A stretch of 64,000 nucleotides of DNA, taken from positions 87,501 through 151,500 of the forward strand of contig VCJN01002690.1 in NCBI GenBank assembly GCA_006384855.1. Direction: 5' to 3'. The position numbers and the translations under genes were made by a program. Each line of letters begins with the position of its first letter. Position 1 is the stretch's first letter. Positions 22,805-35,183 of the stretch are shown here, piece after piece. The notes beneath the pieces are model-generated. The model made no database searches and was not told where the DNA came from. It saw only the letters and a program-made list of their open reading frames with translations. The stretch comes from Tetraselmis striata (lineage: Eukaryota; Chlorophyta; Chlorodendrophyceae; Chlorodendrales; Chlorodendraceae).

Positions 22805-25307
22805 ATGGCGGCCCCATCTGCACTTCTTCGTCTGCCGGCGGTGCTTGCGGGCGTCGCGGTCCGGCGCTCCCCCGGCATAGCCATCCAGCGCGCGCCTCAC
22901 GCGGCGGCGGCGTTCTGGGCCGGCCGGGCTCCCGCGCGGTGAGTGCAGACTCGCGCCTCTGAGCTTTGTCTGACCCATCAGGCTGCCCCAGGGGGCTTGG
23001 AATTTGCATGCTGGACCTTGACTCCCCGCCTCCCGTTCTGTTGATCTGAACATATACATATCTGGCGTATTTTTTGGATTTAATCCTTAGTCGTCGCCGA
23101 GCCTTTCAGCTCTCCGCGTTTTGTTGAGTGTTGAGTATATCTCCCGACTTGCACGCCAGCGGTATCTATGCACCCTGAGGACATTTGTACTGCCGACCTC
23201 TAGTTCCGAAGCGCGTGTGTGGAAAGTGTCCCGGCGTGGCGGGAGCTGCCGCGCGTCCTCAGGGCGGGCGCTACCAATCGCTGCCGCGGCCTCTGCAGTC
23301 GTGGAGGCGGGCGACGACGTTGAGGGTGTCCACCCCCCCCCCCCCCCCCACCCCGGGAACCCCTCTCATCCCAGCTCCTCCGCCCTCGCTCGTGCCGCTG
23401 CTCAGCGTTCCCTATCGAACGTGCACGCGTGCCCTTCATCTCAAAGTGGAATGACTCCATCGCTGCTGTGCTTCCACGCAGTGCACTACGTTGGCACTCT
23501 GGATGATGGCACCCAATTTGACAGCTCCGAGGGGAAGGAGCCCCTCAAATTCAAAGTGGGCGCCGGGCAGGTGAGACTGGGCAGCTGTGTTTTACGCCTT
23601 TTTTAAGTGTCACAATGTATCTATGTTTTTACTTTCCATTGCACTGACACAGCCAACTGCTGCCGCACCGCAAACAGCTGATCGCAGGCTTCGACAACGC
23701 GGTGTTGGGACTCAGTGTGGGCGAGAAGAAGACGGTGTGTGGCTGCATGCTCCCGTGAGGGGAGGGGGCCGACGGCAGAGGGTGATGCGCCGCCGGGTGA
23801 CAGGTGCGGCATTGGCTGATGCCCGGTGGCCGGCTCTCCACAGGTGTCCCTGGAACCCAGGCAGGGCTACGGCGAATGGAAGGAGGACCGCGTGATTCGC
23901 GTGCCGTTGACGGAGGCGCCCGGCGACTACAACGTGGGGCAGAGCGTGGAGCTGAGCAACGGCCAGGTGGCCAAGGTCACGGATGTCACAGAGGAGCATG
24001 TGGAGATTGATGCCAACCACCAGCTGGCAGGCAAAACCCTACACTTCGACATTGAGCTGGTCAGCCTGACATCCGCCGCTGCCCGCTTCCCCCTCAAGAA
24101 GAGCGACTCCGAGTGGAAGAGCGCACTGAGCGACTTCGAGTTCAAGGTGACGCGCTCTCCCGCAGGATCACAACGTGTGTCGGGTCCCCATCAGGAGGAG
24201 CCACTCACATCCCCGCTTGCCACTGGCCAGGTCCTGCGCGAAAAGGGCACTGAGCCCGCTGGCACTGGGGAGTATGACAAGTTCTACCCTGACAGCGGCT
24301 ACTTTGCATGCCGCGGCTGCGGGGCGCCGCTCTACTCCGGTGAGCCTAGCCGCTCATGCTACCCCCCCCCCCTCTCCTTCCCTCTCTGGGCCGGCGTGCG
24401 CATTGCCGCTGTGCGTCTGCAGTCATGCTGTTGCTGATCTGCCGCGATGATTGCCGCGATTCTGCCGTGTCTTTCGATGCGCACAGCCCAGGCCAAGTTC
24501 AACAGCGGCTGCGGGTAAGTTGGCGCCCTCATCGCCCAGTCATTCCACCGGCCACACTGCCCCAGTCACACAAATATGCTTGCCGCGTGTATGCATATAA
24601 CTCGCCAGGTGCCGACGCAGGTATCATAAGAACGAATGAGAGTATGCCCAGTCTGCTGGAGGCCGCATGTACGGAGGCTGGCGCACCGGGAGGAAACTTT
24701 GATAGGATGAGCCTCAAATCCGGGCGGCATGCTATAATTACGACCATGCCACGTACGGGTGCCAACATACATATCTATAGGAACCCGTATTTTAAGCCTC
24801 ACATTGTGCTTGCATGCAACTTATAAAATCATTCGCTATAGTTCCGCTATAGGCATGATGTCTTGTCCGATGGATCTGACCCATCCGGTGCAGGGCAGTA
24901 ATAACAGCACTGCATTGCCACCCATTGTGGCAAAGTACAATCCCACATTAGCACGAGTTAATTGAATGAATGCCACACAACACCATCGCATGTGTGTGCT
25001 CTGTCCATCTGTTGTTGCCTGGCTACTGACCCCCCCCCCCCCCCCCTTCAAACTTCCCAACACCCCCTCATCCAGCTGGCCAGCTTTTGACAAGTGCTAC
25101 GCGGGTTCCATCATCACCGAAACCGACATGACCTTTGGCATGAAGCGGGTGGAGATCATGTGCGCCAATTGCGGCGGTCACATGGGGCACGTGTTCGAGG
25201 GCGAGCGCCTGACAGACACAGATGAGCGCCATTGCGTCAACTCGGTCAGCGTCAAGTTTGTCAATGGCGACCCGCCCGCAGGGCTGGAGGAGGCAAAGGT
25301 GGTGTAG
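22805..25307 (+). CDS. SlyD-type FKBP prolyl isomerase fused to methionine sulfoxide reductase B
   Basis: Eight exons: 22805-22938, 23204-23325, 23482-23570, 23678-23734, 23844-24146, 24231-24339, 24487-24514 and 25076-25307. All have GT-AG borders and consistent phases; 357 aa. Residues 1 to ~75 form an Arg/Ala-rich organelle-targeting leader. Next comes a SlyD-like FKBP (HYVGTLDDGTQFDSS, LIAGFDNAVLGLSVGEKKTV) with the inserted flap domain (YNVGQSVELSNGQVAKVTDV) and the family ending NHQLAGKTLHFDIELVSL. The remainder is MsrB, which reduces methionine-R-sulfoxide: zinc-type CxxC pairs in CRGCGAPLYS and CANCGGHMGHVF, SGCGWPAF, and the catalytic cysteine in ERHCVNSVSVKF. The linker KKSDSEWKSALSDFEF is the usual MsrB N-terminus, so the two domains join directly. 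A chaperone that binds unfolded chains and also repairs oxidised Met is a plausible reading. Plastid versus mitochondrial targeting is undecided. Confidence 0.92.
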
Positions 25308-25899
25308 GCCAAGCCCGCAACTCTCGATACCCAGCGCAGCCGCGAGTCTTCCGGTCATGGCGATCAACGGTGCGCACTTGGGTTGAGGTCACACAAACGG
25401 GAGATGCTGCATAGTAGTGCAAGTACAGATGCAAAACGGACCGGCAGATTGGGGCGAGGTTCTGACCCTCTGGCAGCCGCTACAGTGGCTTCCGTGATTG
25501 AAACCCAAGCTGGTACTGGTGGACAGGCGCATATCATCTCACCCAGATCCATGGGAGTGCATTGCCGCAGGTTTGCATGTAATTCAGCATCCGACACGTC
25601 ATACCACTGGCACCCTGAGGAGTGGATTCAGCGTGCCCCGAGGGGTTTCAGCAGCCAGCTGCAATCGACACAAGGCGACAGGGACAGCTGATGGCGCTAT
25701 TCATATGATACAAAAAGTCCTGGCGTTCATAGCGGAACCACCAGATCCAGCCTGACACCCCTAGTGCCAGAAGCGTGCGTTCCAACTCCGCAGTGGCGAC
25801 CTTAGGTGTCCGGAGTGCGGCATCTAGAGTGGTCGAGCCAGTCGCCGTGTATCTGCTCGGAGGAAAGGTAGGAGGGGGGGGGGGGGGGGGGGTTCACTG
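25308..25899. other. Convergent intergenic region between FKBP-MsrB and GT31 genes
   Basis: About 590 bp hold the 3' ends of both genes. A poly-G at about 25876-25892 lies just past the GT31 stop, so it reads as poly-C in that transcript's 3' UTR. No separate gene is supported. Confidence 0.5.
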
Positions 25900-28079
25900 T
25901 TACCATGCGGTGACATGCAGGGGATGCGGCAGACCAGGCAGAAGCGGCAGGGAGGGGACCTGGTGGCACTTCTCTTTGGTTGAGTTGAAGGACGCCCACG
26001 GCTTCCACGGCAGCTCCTGCATGCCGCGCGGTATCGCAGGCTCCGTGCCGCACGTCCCCTTGTGCGCCAGCAGCATGGCTTTGGACGGCCCGCAGAGGCC
26101 GTTGCAGTTGCCCCAGTGCGCGAGGGCCTGCCATCACGGCGCGGGGGTTGCCGCATCCAGAGTCAAACCACATGTAGAGCCCATGGCATCACCGGCAAGA
26201 CAGCCTAGCCAGCACCTCACGGCATTCACCCCGAGATACACACACTTGAATAATATGATCATGGAGAGGACACTTAAAAACACATATATGTATACATTTG
26301 TATGAAGATACTAAATATATACTGATAATATATCCTCCCATATATGAATATATAACGTAACATTTCATATCATTATATGAATTAGAAAGAATTCAATTCG
26401 TTATTAAATGATTCATAGATAGAGTACAGTAATGTATTTTGATTTTTGTCTGGAATGATTCCAAAAGTTGTTCTTTCGCATCTGTGGCGGCGGGTTAGGC
26501 CATCCATGTGGAGGAAGGGATTGGGCCATTGGCCGGCGCGGGGGGGGGGGGGGGGGGGGGGGGGGGCTGGCTTGCATTGATCTCGTTGCAGTTGGGGCTG
26601 CACAGCCTGCGGTCCTCGAGGTGCGTCACATTGAACGCGAGCATCCAGGCGCCGAAGGAGGCGTCGCCCGCGCCCCAGAAGCGCAGGCCCCCGTCCGGCA
26701 CACTCGCCAGCAGGCGCACCGCGCGGCGGGACATCGCATACGCCGGCCCTGCATGGTACTGGAAGTACCTGCCATTGCATCTCCCCGCTCAGAATCCCCC
26801 CACTGGGCAGCCCCATGGGAGCCTCTGGCCGCGGCGGGAAGGGCAGCGCGGCGAACCTGGACCCGTGAATGAGATGGCGTTGCGGGTCGTAGTACCGCCG
26901 GTCGGGCTTGTCCATCATGTCGCCGCCCCTCATGGAGCAGCCGATGTAGTCCGCGCTGCGCTTCTCCCACTGCGGCACGACCAGCGCAATCCTGTCGGGC
27001 CGGAAGTATGTGTCGTCGTCCACCTGCGCAGCCGCCAGCAGCGCCTCGTCACCCGGCCCTTCTTTTCTTTTTATCTTGCGGGCGCCGAGAAGTGGGGTTA
27101 AGGGGGTTAGTGGCGGCCGACCTTGAGGTAGTAGCGCGCATTGAAGAGCTTGGGCACCGTGGTGAAGTACCGCATCATCTTGAGCTTCAGGTTGTCGTAG
27201 ACCTCATTCACGTTGATGTGGACGAATGCGCCGTGCAGTGCCTCCTCCCTCACAATCTCCTTCGGCACCTGTGACCCGCCCGCGCCCAATGAGCGCAGCC
27301 ATCGCAAGGTATAGTTGTTACCTGTGCCCAGTACCATGCAGTAACGAAAATACTCAGGGGTGGGTGGGAGTGGCGCCCACCGCGCCGAGGATGGGGTCCT
27401 TCCCGATGACGAACCTCATCTTTACATTGTGCTTGCTCTCGTAAGCTGCTAGCGCCGCCTCGGAGGCGGGGAACCACGTGCGCCGGACGGTGTTGCGGCG
27501 CACGATGCCGCTGACTTTCCCCACACTGAACACGCCAACGAAGGCGGAATACTCGCCGAGCTCGTCGGTGCCGCCCTCGGAGGGCGACGTGTACGCGTTG
27601 GCCCCGCCTCCGCGCGTACCCTTGGTATCGCTGGGCCGCATGCGGCGACGCAACCGGACAGTCAGCGGCCCGTCGCCACCGTCCGGGCTGTCGGGCGCCT
27701 GCTCCGACGGGTGCGAGCGTGAGGTTAACTAGGGGTGAACACGAAAGCGCGCAGGCGGCCGGAGAGAGAGTGTGTGTGTGTGGGGGGGGGGGGGGGGGGG
27801 GGGGGGAGGTTGTCAGACATCAGCATGGACAGAGCTGCCGGCACGAACCTCCTGCAGCAGCAGCTGCTGCTGTGATCTCGGGGCTCGCGCCGGCGTGCCG
27901 TGCTGCGACACACTGCCCACCAGGTGGATGGTCGCGCCCTCCGCGCCCCAAGCCTCAACATACCCTATCCCAGCTGGGCTCTCCACGCGCGCCGCGGGCC
28001 AGCACGCCTGCAGGCCGAGCACTGCAATCGCACCCACCGCAGCCCAGCCCAGTGCCACGCCCGCGCCGGGACCCTTCAT
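25900..28079 (-). CDS. GT31-family beta-1,3-galactosyltransferase-like protein
   Basis: Six exons on the minus strand: 28079-27819, 27698-27381, 27268-27122, 27023-26857, 26768-26576 and 26127-25900; 437 aa with consistent phases. A short cytoplasmic N-terminus and a single hydrophobic segment (GVALGWAAVGAIAVLGLQAC) indicate a type II Golgi membrane protein. GT31 features follow in order: FVGVFSVG, RRNTVRRTWFP, MRFVIGK, EEALHGAFVHINVNEVYDNL, LKMMRYF, the metal-binding DxD motif in YYLKVDDDTYFRPD, YHAGPAYAMSRRAVRLL and AGDASFGAWM. The usual acidic ED before the last motif is replaced by GD. Four of the intron borders are GT-AG; the last intron appears to use a GC donor (26575-26574, GCAAGC). 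Poly-C tracts (sense) lie just inside introns 1 and 5. The acceptor sugar is unknown. Confidence 0.88.
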
Positions 28080-28814
28080 TGCCCTATGGCGTTCAACGAA
28101 GGCGGTGGCGCAGCGTCAGGCAAAACTGAACCGGCGGCGGCTAGCTAGAGGCTGCCTCCCTCCGCTACTGATGCCCGTCATCAGATTCGCTCGCCGTTGA
28201 CGACGGGCTACGGTACTGAGGATTTTTAGTGTGGACTTTTTGGTGTCGTCACTCAGCAAGCCACACTATCGCGTGCGCGACGACGACCGGACCCCCTCAC
28301 CTGCCGCCCGTAGTCGTAGTTTTTTTTCCGCCGCCCGGAGTAGCAGTACTTTGTCTTCGCCCGACTCGACCCCGCGGGTAGACTCGCAAAACCCGCACCG
28401 GATCATCGGCGAATCCGCGATCCGCGCACCTATAGTCGCTAATATCGTCCGCGTGTGACGACGACGGACGATGATGGGTTTGGTTTCATAGTTGAGTCGG
28501 GCTTGTCAAAAAACAGTCAGGCTATTTTACACTGACTGAGCCGAAATTGGCAGAGGTTAAGTGAAAGCATGGCGAGAAAACGAAGTCAAGGGGGCGCTGT
28601 GTGGAACACAGCGAAACTGGAAATTGGCAGACTCAGCTGTTTTTTGTCCGCCCACGGGACAGGACTGGCACCAGTGAAACCCTTTGCAGCGTCTCTGCGA
28701 CGGTCGTTTAGGCAGCGATCCAGTTACGGAAATAAAGCCATGCATGGCTTGGGTAGGCGACGCTCCGTTGTACTGTTGCAGTCATCAATCAAATTGCCGA
28801 AGCATTCTGCAAGA
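28080..28814. other. Intergenic stretch with one dispersed repeat copy
   Basis: No gene is supported. A copy of the ~95-bp repeat seen at 5225-5395 lies at about 28637-28725. This stretch includes the upstream region of the GT31 gene. Confidence 0.5.
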
Positions 28815-29500
28815 CTAATTAGAGGCCAATGACGGAATTTCCAACACTGCTGGATCGCCGTCTAAAACACTGCCATCAAAATATACCCGGCACTGATCAC
28901 GAAAGGTCTGCCATGCCGTTTGGGCGTCGGCCCATTCGAGTAATGCGAGTTGGGGCAAGCCCCAGCATGCCGCGGACGAGCAAAGCATTTCGGGAGTGCG
29001 ATACATGTGCAAAAAAAGGGAATGTGAGGGAGAGCCCGACGCCCTAACTGCAAAAAATCCCATTCCCAGTAAAATCCAGGGCGCCGTTAAGAGAGGGAGG
29101 GACCACGCCCAAAATAAAGACAGTAGTGAAGTCCTCGGGTCTTGACGCAATAACATGACTACTAATAAAATCCCTAAACTCCGGAACCAGCAACCCCAAC
29201 TTATGACGGCGATATCCCCACCGCGGGCACACCACCAAGATATGTTCGATAGTCTCAGATTCACTTCCGCCACATGCATGGCAGTGTTCAAGGAATATTG
29301 ACCGCTCAGGCGGCATGGCATGAATCGGGGCCAATCGGCAGGCCGTGGGAAATATACTCGGGTGTGTAATTATATCATAATAATGTGCAGTGAGCTCGGG
29401 CACAACCCCCGCGGGGACACCCGTACCGTACTCTGGCAACCGGTTTGACGCATAAGACGCATGGCATATATATATATATATATATAACTCCATGTGTTAG
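28815..29500 (-). mobile_element. LINE (non-LTR retrotransposon) C-terminal fragment
   Basis: Minus-strand frames encode the C-terminal zinc-knuckle region found after reverse transcriptase in LINE ORF2 proteins: CHACGGSESETIEHILVVCP, i.e. CxxC-x9-H-x4-C, followed by RRHKLGLL. Upstream RT and endonuclease are absent, and the frame changes near 29045-29050. This is a 5'-truncated, dead copy. A TA-repeat lies just beyond its 5' side (29466-29486). Confidence 0.7.
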
Positions 29501-31600
29501 TGCGTGCCAACTCATGTGAACCCGCTTGGCCGTGGCCGGTGGAGCGGAGCGCTATATGGAGCATGCTGCGACTTCCGGGGGAGAATAAATGTCGGGAACA
29601 TGCGCATATACGGCGCGGTCACATTATCAGCACGGGTTTCTCCGGCCGGGCTAGCGAGTTCAGGCGAGCGCCCTTACATGTACGAATGTGATACCGTTTG
29701 ATTCACGCGTACTGAACCATACCAGCACTGATGCGAAACTAATGCATATACTACTTCGCCATGGCCACATGGCCTACAGAGGCCTCGCCGTACGCGCTTG
29801 AATTAAGCGGGCCGTATGCAGGTCGGTCTGAAGCGGGCCCTTATGTGCCGATGCTGGGTAAAGACAGCTTATTGTTAAGCGGAAAACTTGGTTCAGTTGT
29901 AACATTTCAAATATCTTCGACTTCGCGGCTTGTCCGTCTCCCGCGTCTAGTTTCATATATATAGAGCCCCTGGCGGTCCGCCGTTGTATGTTTGGTCCTG
30001 TAGTTGCAGCATCGACCCGCTGCGCAGGTAGGCGTCGAGCGAGGTAGGGCGGCGGTGCGTCGGTGCCGTTTTACCGCTCATTTCAAAATTTGAAATTTCT
30101 TACAACTTTATTCCTACTCAGTCTTTGATGCTGAACAGGCAAGCTATCTTACAACCCGGCTGCACGAACCCGCATAGGGTCCATTAATCAAAGCGCGTAG
30201 CGTGCAGCCCTCTAAAAGCCAAGTCCCTAATCATCCTCCTCCAAGTAGCTGGCAGCTTAGATTCCTCGTGAGCTAAGCCCCTCCTACAGACAACACTTTG
30301 TCCCATACCCATGCCGTTATCCATCGGTTTGTGTAGGGAATAGGTTGTCAGTGGCACAGCCCCTCAACCCGCTTCGCGCAGAGGAGTCCCAATTCCCCCC
30401 GCCCCTGGATCCCGTTGCAAAGCAAATCGAGTTGAGCGGCGACATATTACTATATATAGCGTTTTTTTTCGTACATGTAACAAAGAGGTATTTCATCGTC
30501 GGTACCCGAGTATTGTATTCGGACTTCCTCGCCATTGAGCGCGTTCTCATCCGTCGTCCGAGCCGCCACGCGTCATCGAACAGGTAGCGACGCCGCGCCC
30601 GAACGGCGCGCGGGGAGGCCGCGCCGCGCGCCGCCTGAGACGGTCCTGCCGCCGCCTCATATGTAAGCACTGGTCCACCTAGCCGCCGCTGCGAGTAGGC
30701 CGCGATCAACCGTCCGAAACCTCTGCCCCTGCTCGCGCGCTGGTGATTTCAGCGCCAGAGCCCGTGGCTTCTTGCTCCGACGCCCCTCTCCGTGGCCGCC
30801 CGTCTCGTGTGCCGTATCGCTTGGCCGCTGTCGCCTCCGCGATCTTGGGGGTGATGCCGCCGGCCGTGATGCCGCGCGAGGGCTTGCCCCCCGACTCCGT
30901 CTCCTCGCGGTCCTCAGCAACACAATATCTGCCGCCTTATAGCTGCCGGGTCGTTGGCATCGGACATGCCGACGACCATCGGACTAGCCGACGACCGGTG
31001 TCTCGTTTTCAGCAACGACTTCGAATTTTTCAGTCGGTATTTTGGGGGTCGCGGACGAGCGCGGGCGCCGCTGCTCCCCTCATGCACGCGCCGCGCCTCC
31101 GTGGCCGTCTCGGTCGTCGACCTAGTGTTTGGTGGCTTCAGTTGTATATACGCATTTGTGCTGCAGTGGGCAGCGCTATTGCGGGCCGGCAGTTGGCCAT
31201 TTAGTCGGTGGTTGGATGTGCCTAGGATCGGTGGTCGGTGGTCTTAATGTAGTCGCTTGTCGCGGGCAAGCGCGAAAGCAAGTGTGCCCCTCCTGCGCGC
31301 GCAGCGCCTTTGTTGTCGATTGTTTGGCTTTCATGGTGCTCGGCGGTCTTCCGTGTATGTGGTACTGCTGGCTCACGCCGATGTGGCAGCGAAGGGCAAC
31401 AATTGCCCATGGAGGTGGTCGTTGGCCCCTCCAAGATCCGAACAGAAAAATGGCCCACCAACGCGTTCTCACCGAGTGCAGTACTTTAGCTGCGGTACTT
31501 CCGCCGGAGTTGAGCACGCGTGATGAGGTGCGAAATGTCCATTCCGACTACGGTCTGAGTGTCCCGAAGAGGAGGCATAGTTGGACTAAGGCATCCCGGG
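29500..31600. other. No supported gene
   Basis: GC-rich sequence with only weak open frames on both strands. It sits 3' of copy B of the DIRS-like fossil in that element's orientation, where a tyrosine recombinase would be expected, but I cannot recognise one. Confidence 0.4.
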
Positions 31601-34010
31601 CGTCCCGCCCGCTCTAAGTCTCCTACGGGGTCCTCATCCCGAAGCGGGCGCGGTCACGGCCCTTGTCGGTGTTGTGGGAACAACACAGCGGGAGAATAAA
31701 ATAGCACGACGCCCCATTCAATAGGACCGCCAAATACGCGCTGCTGCGGCACCGGTTACTCCCGCGTCGCAAGGCGCCAGTCCGGGCGCGTGAGCATGGC
31801 CTTGCCCTGCCGGAAATAACTCACGATGCGGGCACCGGCGAGCAATTTCCATCATGGTGCAGTTTCCATGTCGGTAGTACGAATGTGGCCTGCGTCGTGG
31901 TTGGGGGCGCGTGAATCCCGGCCAGAAAATGTTCGAGAATCGCTTTGATCATCGCAAGCGGCAGATTGCAGTAAACATGCCGGTATCGTCAATGATGATG
32001 GAGACAGCAATCGTCCGCCGACAAAAGACCTCGCAATAAGCGTTGCGGCCAAGGGATCGGAGGATGCGCATCAACGTCGAAGGGTCCGACCTCAACATGG
32101 AGACGTTGGTAGGTAGCGCTCAGCATATGCCAGTCTTGATCGTCCAACCGCCCTCTATAACCGAGAAAGGCCGTCCGCCATACCGTTGTGTTTACCCGGA
32201 ATGTGCCGCGCCACGACGTGCGGATTGTACGCTTGGCACATTTTCTGGTACGCGAGCAACAACTTGTTGATGTAAGGGTACGTCGATCCGCCTTTGTTAT
32301 CCGCGCCGACAGCCGCTTTATTGTCAAGTCGGAACAAAATGCGTTTACCGCGTAGGCGTGGCCTGACCCGGTGCATTGTGTCCGGCACCATGTACGTTTC
32401 CCGCATATTCGAAGACCCGCCGAGGTTCGTACGAGCCATTTGTTGCTGCGTAAAGCCACAATGCATCCGTTCATTGCGCCAACAGGAGCCGCCCGTAAAA
32501 CCCGAAGCGTCCAAAGTAAGGACATCGAAATCGTGAAATGGCTTCAACACACCCGGTACCTCCGGTTCATGTCGGGTCTCGTGCAACGGTTGCAACAATT
32601 AAGCATCGTCCGGCAGCAAAGGTGAAACCGATTTGTCCCATAGCGTGCTCGGGCCAGCATCGCCCTAGAGAAACGACCGCGCGAGCACCACGTCTTAGGG
32701 CTGCATGCCCCAATCAGACGGCACCGCACACCCGCGGAGTAGCAAATCCAACCGCCAACGAAGCTCCGCAATGATTGGGTCGCCGACGCGACAAGTGTGT
32801 CCGGGTCACACGCATCCGCCGGGCTTGCCGTCGGGCCGGAGAGGAGTGTGTATCGCGTTGCGTATAACTCCATCAAATATGCATGTCGTCGGGGTAAAAC
32901 GGCGCAAAACCACTGAATCTTCCCGAAGACCGAGGCCAATCGCCCCCGCGGTACCGACCCCGCGGCTAGAGCCAAATCGTAGACATGGTGGGTTGCAACA
33001 ACCCACTTGGCCGCCCGCGATGCGGTACGTTGTGCACGTGACGGACACCTCTCCCCGCGCGGAATCGATCATCACACCGGTATATTCCATCCGCGTGCGT
33101 GTTCGGCCATTCGGTCTTTTCGTTCTTCACCAGGGAGCCGTAATCCTCGAGCAGGACCAGAAGCAAATAGTTAAACATCATATGTTGTTGCGAGCGCGAG
33201 AGTGTTCGGCAGAGTTTGAGTAGGTAATCGTCTAGGTAAGGCCCCGCGGCGCGCGCAACTTCGAATATAGTCGGCCTCCGGACTGCCCGGGATTTCGAGC
33301 CCTCCGCGAGCAGAATATTGCGAATTACTCGCGCCCAAAGCTGTTGCAAAGCCGGTGATGACGCAACGCCCATCATGGCAAAGCGATATAGGAAATACTC
33401 GCTGGTCACCGGATGTGTGAACCCCCCATGCATGTAGTCGGCGTCGCCGACATAAATAGGCTAAATGTAGAATGCGTCCGTGAGGTCAAACTTCGCAAAC
33501 GAATCAAACTTTTGAATGCCCGGGAGTGCATCGATCGGAATGGAGGTCTAACTTGCACGCATGTCACGCGATATAGTCAGATTCACTTCAGACCAAAGGA
33601 AATCGAACACGTTCCGAACCCCATACGGGTCATGTTTGATAATGCACGCGATCGCACTAACCGTCCGGAGCACGTATTGCAAGGCAACGCTTGCCGTCCT
33701 GATGCGGTGCACCGCAACGAGGTGGCGGCAGGCCGTTGCCCTAAATACGCACCAATAGGCTGTGTACAATGTTGCATATAACGAGTCTAATCGGTTGAGC
33801 TCAGTGCCATACGCTGCGCACAACCCGAAACATGACGAGCCAACATGGTCAACTCTTTACCGCCGCCGTCCTTGTTGTCCAAGAACATGTCCTTGTGTAC
33901 TCCGGCAACGCTTAGCTGACGACACAAACAATCAATCGCAGTATGCATACTATATGCATACCGACGGATATGTCCGTCCCTTCCCACACACCGCGGCTTA
34001 GCCAGCAGTG
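31600..34010 (-). mobile_element. DIRS-like retroelement fossil, copy B
   Basis: Minus-strand remnants run in the order reverse transcriptase (FDLTDAFY-type block; RFAMMGVASSPALQQLWARV; GPYLDDYLLK) near 33.0-33.5 kb, then RNase H (LDNKAAV, ARHIPGKHNGMADGLSRL) at about 32.16-32.6 kb, then the segment with VGPFDVDAH. The family is DIRS/PAT-like by RT and RNase H style; the recombinase and split direct repeats were not found. It is broken with many breaks and looks old. It serves as the uninterrupted reference for copy A. Confidence 0.75.
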
Positions 34011-34149
34011 CTTATGATGGGGTTCCGAGGCGAGCGTCCCCCTCGGCCTCTGTCGGGCGACTCGGGCCGGGTGCCATGACGAGGTCGGGCAGGTGTGTGG
34101 AGCAAGAGCGGGTAGTAGAGGCGAGACGGTAGCGATTAAAAAGCCGGAA

Positions 34150-34380
34150 CTGAGCCGGATTTTGAAGACCTCCTATCTATTTGTAGTGGGATAGCCGAGG
34201 TTCCTTCCTACGACCCCCGCGGCCCACTACACCCTGACCTAGTGTCGCTTGATCTAACTTCCTCTTCCGTCGCTCCTGCGGTTGTTGCCCGTTGGAGGGC
34301 AACGCTTATCCAGCTAGTTCTGCTGTCGCAGCAGCTGTCGGTATGCGTTGAATAATTAGTTCAACTATTCGTAATGTCGC
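34150..34380 (-). repeat. ~220-bp dispersed repeat, copy 1
   Basis: Reverse-complement match to 55555-55770, roughly 78-80% by eye. It shares TAGTGTCGCTTGATC, GTTGGAGGGCAACGCT and ATCCCACTACAAATAG-type words. It lies on the 5' side of the DIRS-like copy B. Confidence 0.75.
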
Positions 34381-35183
34381 TTGCTAAGCGGAGAATAACG
34401 CGCGACGCGCGCGGCCGTGCCGCCCGCCGCCGCAAAAACACAATTTCGCCGCCACTGTCACCGCAGCTCCGCAGTCGGCGAAATAATACCTTTTTCAGCA
34501 TGCTGGTAGCAACTTAATACTGGCGTGAATTACAAAAAGGGCAGTTCCCCAGAATTAGAAAATCAACACAGCAAGCAAGCCGCCCAAAAGCGGCCCGCAT
34601 CCCGCATAAGGCGGGATGGATGAGTGATGCGCACACGGTTCAGAGTCCGGGCCACGCGATCACGTGTGTGTGTGGGTGATCCTCGGACGTGCTGTGCAGC
34701 TTCAGCAACGGGATGGCAGAGGAATCTGCGCCGTCCGATGGATACTGGTGGTACTGATAGCAAGGATTTCACTGGTGCCAGTCCTGTCCCGGGGGCGGGG
34801 AAAAAAGGAAAAAGCTAGAAAAGCAAGGATTTCCCGAAGTGGTACCTGCTGTGATGGAGGGCTTATTATGATTATGATGCGTTGACCCGCGACCAAAGCA
34901 CCAGAAGTAACGGTACCTGCGTGGTTCGGCCAGCTGCCAACTCGAAGCCGAGAAGTTATTCGAGCAAGGCGAGCGGAGAAATTCGCGGCAACAGCTCTCT
35001 AGTCTCTACCCTAACCCCCCCCCCCCCCCCCCCCCCCTCCCCTCCCCCGCGGCGCTGCCCGGCGCGCCCTCCGGACAGCCGCACCGCCGAGTCCGCGCCG
35101 GCTGCCTCTCACAGCGGCCGCACCCCAACTGGCGGGCGCGCGGGCGGTAGGCAGAGGGGCGGCGCAGTCAGCCAGCAGCCCCG
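34381..35183. other. Upstream region of the NEMP gene
   Basis: Holds one reversed copy of the ~95-bp dispersed repeat (about 34755-34815) and a poly-C at about 35017-35037 that may lie in a 5' UTR intron. No gene is supported. Confidence 0.45.

Noticed and set aside
25802-26173. Arg/Gly-rich minus-strand frames over the GT31 last exon
   Set aside because: The third frame reads WGNCNGLCGPSKAML and joins in phase to the preceding GT31 exon; the others are shadows.
29500-31600. Tyrosine recombinase of DIRS-like copy B
   Set aside because: The position is right, but no conserved R-H-R-Y pattern could be recognised.
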